Shown one piece after another: positions 1 to 20,723 of a stretch of DNA of 64,000 bases. Below the pieces are notes generated by a model that was given only the letters and a program-made list of their open reading frames with translations, had not been told where the DNA came from and did no database searches. How positions within the stretch are numbered: the stretch's first letter is position 1; each line of letters begins with the position of its first letter. Location of the stretch: assembly GCF_016907365.1 (NCBI RefSeq), contig NZ_JAFBBV010000001.1, positions 1-64,000 of the forward strand, given 5' to 3'. The position numbers and the translations under genes were made by a program. The DNA is from Oerskovia paurometabola. Lineage in GTDB: Bacteria; Actinomycetota; Actinomycetes; Actinomycetales; Cellulomonadaceae.

Positions 1-3118
<3,118 letters not shown>

Positions 3119-3387
3119 TAAATGTTTGCTATCAACCCCGAAGGATTAACAACCATACGAAGCGGACCCGAAGGTCCATAATCATGGCTACAAACCGAAA
3201 ACATGACGTTTTCAATTCATACCAAATAGAAGTCTCAACACGAACACACAACACACACCAAACGATGCGCGCCACACGCCCATGCAGGACAATTGGCATT
3301 AACTATCAAGCACACTGTTGAGTTCTCAAGCAACCGACACGCACCGACTCCAACCCACCAGGGGCCTTCACTCGGGGCAACTTGTTA
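3119..3387 (-). promoter_or_regulatory. rRNA leader with antitermination/processing boxes (first copy)
   Basis: Leader between the promoters and 16S. On the RNA strand it contains TTGCTTGAGAACTCAACAG (complement of about 3318-3337), the box typical of actinobacterial rRNA leaders, followed by an A/T-rich stretch leading to the 16S 5' end. It probably carries the BoxA-type antitermination signal and the 5' side of the 16S processing stem. It contains no credible gene. Confidence 0.7.
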
Positions 3388-3626
3388 ATCTTATCAGACT
3401 TTCCGGGGCTTTCCTACCTCGCGATTTCTCGTGAAGCGAGCCGCACAAGCCGACCACCTTCCCTACTCCTCAAGGAAACAAGAATCCCCAGGAGTCTTCA
3501 GGAAGTGTGGTTCACCCGGGGGATCCAGCCACTTCGCGGCGGCTCCGAAGAGCTTCGCAGTGGTGTCTGTTCCTCCCTGCCGGGCTGACTCAGAGAACAT
3601 TACGGTGGTCGGGGCCCAACGGTCAA
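3388..3626 (-). promoter_or_regulatory. Tandem promoters of the first rRNA operon
   Basis: Distal promoter: -35 TTGACC (3621-3626), 17-nt spacer, -10 GTAATG (3598-3603). Proximal promoter: -10 TAAGAT (3388-3393) with TGA directly upstream (3394-3396), an extended -10; the position 17 nt further up holds only TAGGAA, so the -35 is poor. The distal hexamers and spacing are repeated in all three operons. The proximal one is shared only by the first two. The divergent monooxygenase gene starts about 110 bp beyond the distal promoter. Confidence 0.6.
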
Positions 3627-3734
3627 ACCGGTGCCCCGTGACCCCGGTCACCGCGCGTCGTCAGGTCACCAGGGCCGATTCTGCGGCCCGGCACAGCCGG
3701 CGAACCTCCCCGGCCGCCCAGGTACCGTCGGGGC

Positions 3735-4079
3735 ATGAACCTCTCCAGCGATACCGTTCGCCCGTCCCTCGCCGACCGCCCGGGTGACGGCGTGACCGTG
3801 CGCGTGCTCGTTCCCTGCACGGTCGACGAACGGCACCAGGCTCGTGCGCTCGAGGCCTATCGCGAGCTGGTCGCCGCGACCAGGCAGGAGGCCGGCTGCC
3901 TGTCGTACGAGCTCCTCCAGCGCGTGGGGGACTCCACCCGGTTCCTGCTCGTCGAGGAGTGGGAGTCGCAGGACCATCTCGACGCCCACACCCGGACGGA
4001 GCACTTCGTGCGGCTCGTCGCGGAGCTCGAGCAGCTCGAGAGGGCCGCGCCCGCAGAGCTCTACCGACGCGTTCTCTAG
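3735..4079 (+). CDS. ABM-fold monooxygenase-like protein (first copy)
   Basis: This 114-residue protein has an antibiotic-biosynthesis-monooxygenase fold, the YgiN/quinol-monooxygenase type. After an 18-residue tail comes a single ferredoxin-like ABM domain (about 20-105) with the family pattern of an A-x-x-x-Y-R-E-L helix, an E-x-G-C-L-S-Y-E-L strand, an FLLVEEW strand and a DAHTRTEHF segment. Such proteins usually work as dimers in the cytoplasm on quinol- or polyketide-like substrates without a cofactor; the substrate here is unknown. TACCGT lies 6 nt before the ATG and no Shine-Dalgarno is visible, so a leaderless mRNA is possible. It is divergent from the rRNA operon, converges on the HAD pseudogene, and is repeated at 11660-12004. 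Confidence 0.88.
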   Translation: MNLSSDTVRPSLADRPGDGVTVRVLVPCTVDERHQARALEAYRELVAATRQEAGCLSYELLQRVGDSTRFLLVEEWESQDHLDAHTRTEHFVRLVAELEQLERAAPAELYRRVL

Positions 4080-4090
4080 GACGCGCTCGC

Positions 4091-4643
4091 TCAGGCAGGC
4101 AACGCGGGGCCCCTGGTCTCCGACGCTCGCCCCTCGTCAACGGACGACCGCCGCACGTCCCGCAGCCAGGTCGCGACCGTGTCGACATCCGCGACGATCA
4201 TCCCCACCGACGGGTCGACCTGGTGCAACAACACCCTGGCAGGGTGCGCGCCCTCGATCCACCTGCGGTCCCCGGCCGGGTACGTCATCGACCCAGACGA
4301 ACGGGCGTCCGTCCGCGATGCGCACCAGTACCTTCGTCCTCCACTGCAGGTCGTCCACCCCGTGGTCGCCGTCGTCGGCAGGAAGGTCGGACACCCGTAG
4401 GTGCGGGAGGCCGAGCAACGGCGCGATCACCTCGTTGGCGCCGCGCATCCACGGTCGCCCTCATCAGCTCGCACCCCAGGCCGGTCAGCAGCGGGCCGAG
4501 AGCGCGAGCCACGCTCGCCAGGTGGGGGTTCGACGCCGCCGTCCAGGACTCAGGACCCGGAACACGCGGCAACTCCGGCTGCCGAACGGGAGCAGCGGCC
4601 CGTCGACGTCGAGGAACGGGATCTGGCGCGATGCGGCGCTCAC
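4091..4643 (-). pseudogene. Frameshifted HAD-family (SAK-type) phosphatase-like gene (first copy)
   Basis: Four pieces in three frames read in order as one HAD-like protein related to the HAD domains of Swiss-Army-Knife RNA-repair proteins. They are FLDVDGPLLPFG (HAD motif I) after a GTG at 4643; then NPHLASVARALGPLL and GCELMRAT; then WMRGANEVIAPLLGLPHL to GRPFVWVDD; then GDRRWIEGAHPARVLLHQVDP to the stop at 4091. Frame changes fall near 4530-4560, at about 4450-4455 and near 4275. None of the single-frame pieces could fold alone. The copy at 12016-12568 has the same lesions, so decay came before the duplication. The family call is from recalled motifs. Confidence 0.72.
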
Positions 4644-4721
4644 CCCTGCACCGTTGTGCAAGCGGCATCTTCGACGCCGCCCCTCCCGAGACCGGCATGG
4701 CCCGCGTGCGGCTGGCGACTG

Positions 4722-5540
4722 CTATCTCGTCGACCGCTGGCGGCGTGCCTCGTAGAGCACGATCGAGGCTGCGTTGGCTGCGTTGAGGGAGCTGGCCGCG
4801 CCGGCCATCGGGATGCTGAGCGTGACGTCCGCTGCGTCGCGCCATGCGCGCGACAGCCCCGCGGTCTCGTTGCCGACGAGGAGCAGCACGGGCTGCGTCA
4901 GGTCGAACGCCGAGATCTCGGCGTCGCCGTCCTCGTCCGTTGCCGCGACGACGATCGGCACGCCGGCCGAACGCTGATGCTCGACCCACTCCACGACGTC
5001 GTGGGGAGACGCGGCGCGCACGGTCGGCACGGCGAAGAAGGAACCTGTCGAGGCGCGGACGGACTTCGGGTCGTACGCGTCTGCGGCGTGCCCGGTGGTG
5101 ATCACACCGTGTGCGCCGAGGGCGTCCGCTGAGCGGATGATCGACCCGATGTTGCCCGGCTGCGTCGGGCGGTCGAAGACCAGACCGAGGAAGTCCGCAC
5201 GCGCCGGAATCCGCGTGAGGTCGTCGGGAGCCATGCCGACGACCGCCAGTACCTCGGCCGCCCCCTCGGTCTTCTCGCTGAGCTCGGCCAGCAGGTCCGA
5301 CGACATCGCCACCTTCTCGGCGTTCGGCTGCGACGCGAGCAGGTCGCGAGCCCAGGGCGAGAGCGACCGGTCGGCGTCGTACAGCAGGGCACGGACGTCC
5401 CACCCGTGCTCGATCGCCAGGTTGACCGGCCGGACGCCCTGCACGATGAACTCTCCGGCGCGGTGACGCTTGGAGCGGTTGGACAGGAGCGTCTGCAGCA
5501 CCTGGAATCGAGCATTGCGTGCGCTGATGCGGGTGACCAC
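4722..5540 (-). CDS. TrmH/SpoU-family rRNA methyltransferase (first copy)
   Basis: A 272-residue SPOUT methyltransferase that would use S-adenosylmethionine to 2'-O-methylate rRNA or tRNA. It has an N-terminal substrate-binding domain (about 5-100) and a trefoil-knot domain with motif 1 PGNIGSIIRSADALG (about 129-143), motif 2 VGNETAGLS (about 220) and motif 3 SSLNAANAASIVLYE near the end. I chose the GTG at 5540 because GGAGG (complement of 5546-5550) sits 5 nt upstream; the longer open frame has no family match. It lies 270 bp downstream of the 5S gene, beyond two terminators, and is duplicated with the rRNA operon. The modified nucleotide cannot be read from sequence. Confidence 0.9.
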   Translation of the reverse strand: MVTRISARNARFQVLQTLLSNRSKRHRAGEFIVQGVRPVNLAIEHGWDVRALLYDADRSLSPWARDLLASQPNAEKVAMSSDLLAELSEKTEGAAEVLAVVGMAPDDLTRIPARADFLGLVFDRPTQPGNIGSIIRSADALGAHGVITTGHAADAYDPKSVRASTGSFFAVPTVRAASPHDVVEWVEHQRSAGVPIVVAATDEDGDAEISAFDLTQPVLLLVGNETAGLSRAWRDAADVTLSIPMAGAASSLNAANAASIVLYEARRQRSTR

Positions 5541-5681
5541 GTGTTCCTCCGGAGACCTGGCAGCATCTGGGTCCGGCCGCCTGACTCGAAGGCTACCGGC
5601 TCGGCACGCGGCTCGAGGTCCTGGCCTGCGGCCGGCGGAACTTGGTCGCGCCGCGACCGAGGTCGACACACGCAACACAAG

Positions 5682-5713
5682 AGCCCCGAGACACCTGATG
5701 GTGTCCGGGGCTG
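5682..5713 (-). terminator. Second hairpin after the 5S gene (first unit)
   Basis: AGCCCCGAGACAC pairs with GTGTCCGGGGCT with a one-base bulge and a short loop. It follows the main rRNA terminator and would stop readthrough into the methyltransferase gene. Confidence 0.65.
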
Positions 5714-5770
5714 AGTTACCAGCGGCGAGGGCCGGGGCGTCGAGTGCGCGCGATGCGATCCGGGTATGCC

Positions 5771-5800
5771 AAAGGCCCACCCCGTGAGGGGTGGGCCTTT
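5771..5800 (-). terminator. rRNA operon terminator (unit of the second rRNA operon)
   Basis: AAAGGCCCACCCC and GGGGTGGGCCTTT form a perfect 13-bp stem with a four-base loop, followed on the RNA strand by a T/A-rich end. It lies just past the 5S 3' end. Confidence 0.9.
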
Positions 5801-5811
5801 GGTGAATGGTT

Positions 5812-5929
5812 GTCCGGCGGCGACCTACTCTCCCACCCCGTCTCCAGGGCAGTACCATCGGCGCTGAGAGGCTTAGCTTCCGGGTTCGGAATGGGACCGG
5901 GCGTTTCCCTCTCGCTATGACCGCCGTAA
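5812..5929 (-). rRNA. rrf: 5S ribosomal RNA (second rRNA operon)
   Basis: The complement reads TACGGCGGTCATAGCG at the 5' end, then the conserved CCCATTCCGAACCCGGAAG core, then GGGAGAGTAGGTCGCCGCC near the 3' end. Length is about 118 nt. The ends are estimated from the terminal stem. Confidence 0.95.
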
Positions 5930-6026
5930 CTCTATGGAGATGTTCGGGGCCCCCGGTTACGTGGGGGTGTGCCCGTATCTCGGGAACCGCACAGTGGACG
6001 CGTAGCAATAAGTTTGTGTGTTATCA

Positions 6027-11043
<5,017 letters not shown>

Positions 11044-11312
11044 TAAATGTTTGCTATCAACCCCGAAGGATTAACAACCATACGAAGCGGACCCGAAGGT
11101 CCATAATCATGGCTACAAACCGAAAACATGACGTTTTCAATTCATACCAAATAGAAGTCTCAACACGAACACACAACACACACCAAACGATGCGCGCCAC
11201 ACGCCCATGCAGGACAATTGGCATTAACTATCAAGCACACTGTTGAGTTCTCAAGCAACCGACACGCACCGACTCCAACCCACCAGGGGCCTTCACTCGG
11301 GGCAACTTGTTA
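11044..11312 (-). promoter_or_regulatory. rRNA leader (second copy)
   Basis: Same sequence as the leader of the first operon, with the TTGAGAACTC box about 200 nt upstream of 16S. Confidence 0.7.
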
Positions 11313-11551
11313 ATCTTATCAGACTTTCCGGGGCTTTCCTACCTCGCGATTTCTCGTGAAGCGAGCCGCACAAGCCGACCACCTTCCCTACTCCTCAAGG
11401 AAACAAGAATCCCCAGGAGTCTTCAGGAAGTGTGGTTCACCCGGGGGATCCAGCCACTTCGCGGCGGCTCCGAAGAGCTTCGCAGTGGTGTCTGTTCCTC
11501 CCTGCCGGGCTGACTCAGAGAACATTACGGTGGTCGGGGCCCAACGGTCAA
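11313..11551 (-). promoter_or_regulatory. Tandem promoters of the second rRNA operon
   Basis: Distal -35 TTGACC (11546-11551) and -10 GTAATG (11523-11528) with a 17-nt spacer; proximal extended -10 TGA-TAAGAT (11313-11321) with a weak -35. Both are the same as in the first operon. Confidence 0.6.
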
Positions 11552-11659
11552 ACCGGTGCCCCGTGACCCCGGTCACCGCGCGTCGTCAGGTCACCAGGGC
11601 CGATTCTGCGGCCCGGCACAGCCGGCGAACCTCCCCGGCCGCCCAGGTACCGTCGGGGC

Positions 11660-12004
11660 ATGAACCTCTCCAGCGATACCGTTCGCCCGTCCCTCGCCGA
11701 CCGCCCGGGTGACGGCGTGACCGTGCGCGTGCTCGTTCCCTGCACGGTCGACGAACGGCACCAGGCTCGTGCGCTCGAGGCCTATCGCGAGCTGGTCGCC
11801 GCGACCAGGCAGGAGGCCGGCTGCCTGTCGTACGAGCTCCTCCAGCGCGTGGGGGACTCCACCCGGTTCCTGCTCGTCGAGGAGTGGGAGTCGCAGGACC
11901 ATCTCGACGCCCACACCCGGACGGAGCACTTCGTGCGGCTCGTCGCGGAGCTCGAGCAGCTCGAGAGGGCCGCGCCCGCAGAGCTCTACCGACGCGTTCT
12001 CTAG
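11660..12004 (+). CDS. ABM-fold monooxygenase-like protein (second copy)
   Basis: The same 114-residue protein as at 3735-4079, with no amino-acid difference. It also starts 6 nt after TACCGT, diverges from the rRNA promoters and faces the HAD pseudogene. Being identical over coding and non-coding DNA, the copy must be recent or an assembly product. Confidence 0.87.
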   Translation: MNLSSDTVRPSLADRPGDGVTVRVLVPCTVDERHQARALEAYRELVAATRQEAGCLSYELLQRVGDSTRFLLVEEWESQDHLDAHTRTEHFVRLVAELEQLERAAPAELYRRVL

Positions 12005-12015
12005 GACGCGCTCGC

Positions 12016-12568
12016 TCAGGCAGGCAACGCGGGGCCCCTGGTCTCCGACGCTCGCCCCTCGTCAACGGACGACCGCCGCACGTCCCGCAGCCAGGTCGCG
12101 ACCGTGTCGACATCCGCGACGATCATCCCCACCGACGGGTCGACCTGGTGCAACAACACCCTGGCAGGGTGCGCGCCCTCGATCCACCTGCGGTCCCCGG
12201 CCGGGTACGTCATCGACCCAGACGAACGGGCGTCCGTCCGCGATGCGCACCAGTACCTTCGTCCTCCACTGCAGGTCGTCCACCCCGTGGTCGCCGTCGT
12301 CGGCAGGAAGGTCGGACACCCGTAGGTGCGGGAGGCCGAGCAACGGCGCGATCACCTCGTTGGCGCCGCGCATCCACGGTCGCCCTCATCAGCTCGCACC
12401 CCAGGCCGGTCAGCAGCGGGCCGAGAGCGCGAGCCACGCTCGCCAGGTGGGGGTTCGACGCCGCCGTCCAGGACTCAGGACCCGGAACACGCGGCAACTC
12501 CGGCTGCCGAACGGGAGCAGCGGCCCGTCGACGTCGAGGAACGGGATCTGGCGCGATGCGGCGCTCAC
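12016..12568 (-). pseudogene. Frameshifted HAD-family (SAK-type) gene (second copy)
   Basis: Copy of the pseudogene at 4091-4643. It has the same GTG start (12568), the FLDVDGPLLPFG motif and the same three frame changes near 12455-12485, 12375-12380 and 12200. The shared lesions show that the gene was already broken when the unit was duplicated. Confidence 0.72.
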
Positions 12569-12646
12569 CCCTGCACCGTTGTGCAAGCGGCATCTTCGAC
12601 GCCGCCCCTCCCGAGACCGGCATGGCCCGCGTGCGGCTGGCGACTG

Positions 12647-13465
12647 CTATCTCGTCGACCGCTGGCGGCGTGCCTCGTAGAGCACGATCGAGGCTGCGTT
12701 GGCTGCGTTGAGGGAGCTGGCCGCGCCGGCCATCGGGATGCTGAGCGTGACGTCCGCTGCGTCGCGCCATGCGCGCGACAGCCCCGCGGTCTCGTTGCCG
12801 ACGAGGAGCAGCACGGGCTGCGTCAGGTCGAACGCCGAGATCTCGGCGTCGCCGTCCTCGTCCGTTGCCGCGACGACGATCGGCACGCCGGCCGAACGCT
12901 GATGCTCGACCCACTCCACGACGTCGTGGGGAGACGCGGCGCGCACGGTCGGCACGGCGAAGAAGGAACCTGTCGAGGCGCGGACGGACTTCGGGTCGTA
13001 CGCGTCTGCGGCGTGCCCGGTGGTGATCACACCGTGTGCGCCGAGGGCGTCCGCTGAGCGGATGATCGACCCGATGTTGCCCGGCTGCGTCGGGCGGTCG
13101 AAGACCAGACCGAGGAAGTCCGCACGCGCCGGAATCCGCGTGAGGTCGTCGGGAGCCATGCCGACGACCGCCAGTACCTCGGCCGCCCCCTCGGTCTTCT
13201 CGCTGAGCTCGGCCAGCAGGTCCGACGACATCGCCACCTTCTCGGCGTTCGGCTGCGACGCGAGCAGGTCGCGAGCCCAGGGCGAGAGCGACCGGTCGGC
13301 GTCGTACAGCAGGGCACGGACGTCCCACCCGTGCTCGATCGCCAGGTTGACCGGCCGGACGCCCTGCACGATGAACTCTCCGGCGCGGTGACGCTTGGAG
13401 CGGTTGGACAGGAGCGTCTGCAGCACCTGGAATCGAGCATTGCGTGCGCTGATGCGGGTGACCAC
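12647..13465 (-). CDS. TrmH/SpoU-family rRNA methyltransferase (second copy)
   Basis: Amino-acid identical to the 272-residue SPOUT methyltransferase at 4722-5540, with the same GTG start and GGAGG ribosome-binding site. It lies downstream of the third operon's 5S gene. If both copies are real, the cell has two doses of this RNA modification enzyme, each linked to an rRNA operon. Confidence 0.89.
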   Translation of the reverse strand: MVTRISARNARFQVLQTLLSNRSKRHRAGEFIVQGVRPVNLAIEHGWDVRALLYDADRSLSPWARDLLASQPNAEKVAMSSDLLAELSEKTEGAAEVLAVVGMAPDDLTRIPARADFLGLVFDRPTQPGNIGSIIRSADALGAHGVITTGHAADAYDPKSVRASTGSFFAVPTVRAASPHDVVEWVEHQRSAGVPIVVAATDEDGDAEISAFDLTQPVLLLVGNETAGLSRAWRDAADVTLSIPMAGAASSLNAANAASIVLYEARRQRSTR

Positions 13466-13606
13466 GTGTTCCTCCGGAGACCTGGCAGCATCTGGGTCCG
13501 GCCGCCTGACTCGAAGGCTACCGGCTCGGCACGCGGCTCGAGGTCCTGGCCTGCGGCCGGCGGAACTTGGTCGCGCCGCGACCGAGGTCGACACACGCAA
13601 CACAAG

Positions 13607-13638
13607 AGCCCCGAGACACCTGATGGTGTCCGGGGCTG
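13607..13638 (-). terminator. Second hairpin after the 5S gene (second unit)
   Basis: Same AGCCCCGAGACAC / GTGTCCGGGGCT stem as at 5682-5713. Confidence 0.65.
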
Positions 13639-13695
13639 AGTTACCAGCGGCGAGGGCCGGGGCGTCGAGTGCGCGCGATGCGATCCGGGTATGCC

Positions 13696-13725
13696 AAAGG
13701 CCCACCCCGTGAGGGGTGGGCCTTT
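13696..13725 (-). terminator. rRNA operon terminator (third rRNA operon)
   Basis: Perfect 13-bp stem AAAGGCCCACCCC / GGGGTGGGCCTTT, as at 5771-5800, directly after the 5S gene. Confidence 0.9.
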
Positions 13726-13736
13726 GGTGAATGGTT

Positions 13737-13854
13737 GTCCGGCGGCGACCTACTCTCCCACCCCGTCTCCAGGGCAGTACCATCGGCGCTGAGAGGCTTA
13801 GCTTCCGGGTTCGGAATGGGACCGGGCGTTTCCCTCTCGCTATGACCGCCGTAA
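13737..13854 (-). rRNA. rrf: 5S ribosomal RNA (third rRNA operon)
   Basis: Same sequence as the 5S gene at 5812-5929. Confidence 0.95.
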
Positions 13855-13951
13855 CTCTATGGAGATGTTCGGGGCCCCCGGTTACGTGGGGGTGTGCCCG
13901 TATCTCGGGAACCGCACAGTGGACGCGTAGCAATAAGTTTGTGTGTTATCA

Positions 13952-18968
<5,017 letters not shown>

Positions 18969-19237
18969 TAAATGTTTGCTATCAACCCCGAAGGATTAAC
19001 AACCATACGAAGCGGACCCGAAGGTCCATAATCATGGCTACAAACCGAAAACATGACGTTTTCAATTCATACCAAATAGAAGTCTCAACACGAACACACA
19101 ACACACACCAAACGATGCGCGCCACACGCCCATGCAGGACAATTGGCATTAACTATCAAGCACACTGTTGAGTTCTCAAGCAACCGACACGCACCGACTC
19201 CAACCCACCAGGGGCCTTCACTCGGGGCAACTTCTCT
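18969..19237 (-). promoter_or_regulatory. rRNA leader (third copy)
   Basis: Same as the other leaders up to 19233, where the sequence departs from the shared repeat just downstream of the proximal promoter. Confidence 0.7.
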
Positions 19238-19466
19238 AACCTACCAGACCGGCTTCTTCGTTTCAAACCCGGCGAACCGGGTCAAACTCGGAGGTCGATC
19301 CCCGACGTCAGGTTCTGGAGGCGCGAGGCGTCCAGATCAAGATGTCGGATTTCAGTCCGGGGCAACAGCCACTTCGCGGCGGCTCCGAGGAGCTTCGCAG
19401 TGGTGTCTGTCTCTCCCTGCCGGGCTGACTTCGAGAACATTACGGGGAGGTGAACGCTCCGGTCAA
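19238..19466 (-). promoter_or_regulatory. Tandem promoters of the third rRNA operon (distinct proximal promoter)
   Basis: Proximal promoter: -35 TTGAAA (19261-19266), 17-nt spacer, -10 TAGGTT (19238-19243) preceded by TGG, giving both a good -35 and an extended -10. Distal promoter: -35 TTGACC (19461-19466), 17-nt spacer, -10 GTAATG (19438-19443). About 80 bp below the distal promoter resembles the other operons, but the distal spacer and everything around the proximal promoter differ. From here to 19571 I see nothing else but a promoter-distal flank. Confidence 0.62.
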
Positions 19467-19571
19467 CCCGGCCGCGCGTGACCCCGGTCACCGAGAGGAT
19501 CGGCGCCGCGCATCGGCGCGCACGGCCGCCGCGCATCGCCGAACAGAGCACCCCCCAGAGCACCGATCAGG

Positions 19572-20639
19572 TCACCGACCGGCGTCGCCGACGGCCCCCC
19601 GGTACCGCTCCCCCATCTCGCGGACCGCGGTGCGCAGCTCGGCCGGCCCGACGACCTCGAACGGGACGTCGAACATCCCGACCCACGCGGCCAGGCCGCG
19701 CCACGACCACGACCCCGCGACGAGCCGCGACCGGTCCGGTCCGAGGGCCTCGATCAGCCCCTGGTCCCCCACCCACGGTGCGAGGTCGTCCGCCCGGGCG
19801 TGCAGGACGACCTCGCCCTCGGCGGGCCATCGCGGACGGGAGAACTGGTGCGCGACGTACGCGGCGACGTCGGGCACGGGGCCCTGCCCGCGGGTGGCAC
19901 GCCGCCCTGCGCCCCCTCCCCGCACTCCGCCAGGGTGTCCACGGTCCGTCGGCACCGCCGGCAGGTCGCGCGGCGCGAACCTCGGCCCCGTGGGCGTCCG
20001 CGGGGTCATCCGGTCGACGCGGAACGTGCGCCAGTCCTGGCGCTCGAGGTCCCACGCGACGAGGTACCAGCGCCCGCCCCACGTCACGAGGTGGTGCGGC
20101 TCGGCGCGGCGCGGGGGCCGGAAGGCCGCGTCGCCCGAGCCGAGCAGCGGCGCGGACCCGCCGTCGTAGTCGAAGCGCAGCACCTCGCGCGCCCGCACGG
20201 CGCTGCCCACCGCGACCAGCACGGCCGGGTCGACGTCGGGCCGCGCGGCCTGCCCGGACGACCGCACCACGGTCACCTCGAGCGCGTCGATCCGCCCGCG
20301 CAGCCGCGCGGGCATGACCTGGCGGATCGTCGCGAGCGCTCGCTGCGCCGGCTCCTCGAGCCCACCCACCTGGGACGTCTGGAGGGCGACCGCGACCGCG
20401 ACGGCCTGCTCGTCGTCGAACAGCAGGGGCGGGAGGTCGGAGCCCGCGTCGAGGCGGTACCCGCCGTCGGGCCCCTTGGTCGCACGCACGGGGTAGCCGA
20501 GCTCGCGCAGGCGGTCGACGTCGCGCCGCACCGTGCGCGGGCTGACGCGCAGGCGCTCGGCGAGCGCCTCCCCCGGCCAGTCGCGGCGGGCCTGGAGCAG
20601 GGAGAGCAGGGCGAGGAGCCGGGCCGAGGTCTCGAGCAT
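19572..20639 (-). CDS. WYL-domain transcriptional regulator
   Basis: A 355-residue regulator with an N-terminal DeoR-type winged helix (about 3-60, with RVSPRTVRRDVDRLRELGYPV as recognition region), a WYL ligand-sensing domain (about 140-215, with W-G-G-R-W-Y-L-V-A-W-D) and a C-terminal WCX domain (about 245-335). Such proteins bind DNA and respond to small or nucleic-acid ligands. It is divergent from the DrrAB-like exporter with 84 bp between the starts, so it most likely controls that pair. GGGAGC precedes the ATG. The linker at about 225-245 is rich in Gly and Arg. Confidence 0.93.
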   Translation of the reverse strand: MLETSARLLALLSLLQARRDWPGEALAERLRVSPRTVRRDVDRLRELGYPVRATKGPDGGYRLDAGSDLPPLLFDDEQAVAVAVALQTSQVGGLEEPAQRALATIRQVMPARLRGRIDALEVTVVRSSGQAARPDVDPAVLVAVGSAVRAREVLRFDYDGGSAPLLGSGDAAFRPPRRAEPHHLVTWGGRWYLVAWDLERQDWRTFRVDRMTPRTPTGPRFAPRDLPAVPTDRGHPGGVRGGGAGRRATRGQGPVPDVAAYVAHQFSRPRWPAEGEVVLHARADDLAPWVGDQGLIEALGPDRSRLVAGSWSWRGLAAWVGMFDVPFEVVGPAELRTAVREMGERYRGAVGDAGR

Positions 20640-20723
20640 GCTCCCAGCGTCGCACGAGTAGCGGACAGAACCTGACCGCTACCTCCGACAGGGTGGAGTC
20701 ATCACCCACTCCTGGAGGACACC

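Noticed and set aside
4285-5403. A 372-codon open frame overlapping the methyltransferase gene on the same strand
   Set aside because: It is an Arg-rich frameshadow of a GC-rich gene. Only its last part contributes, as one fragment of the HAD pseudogene.
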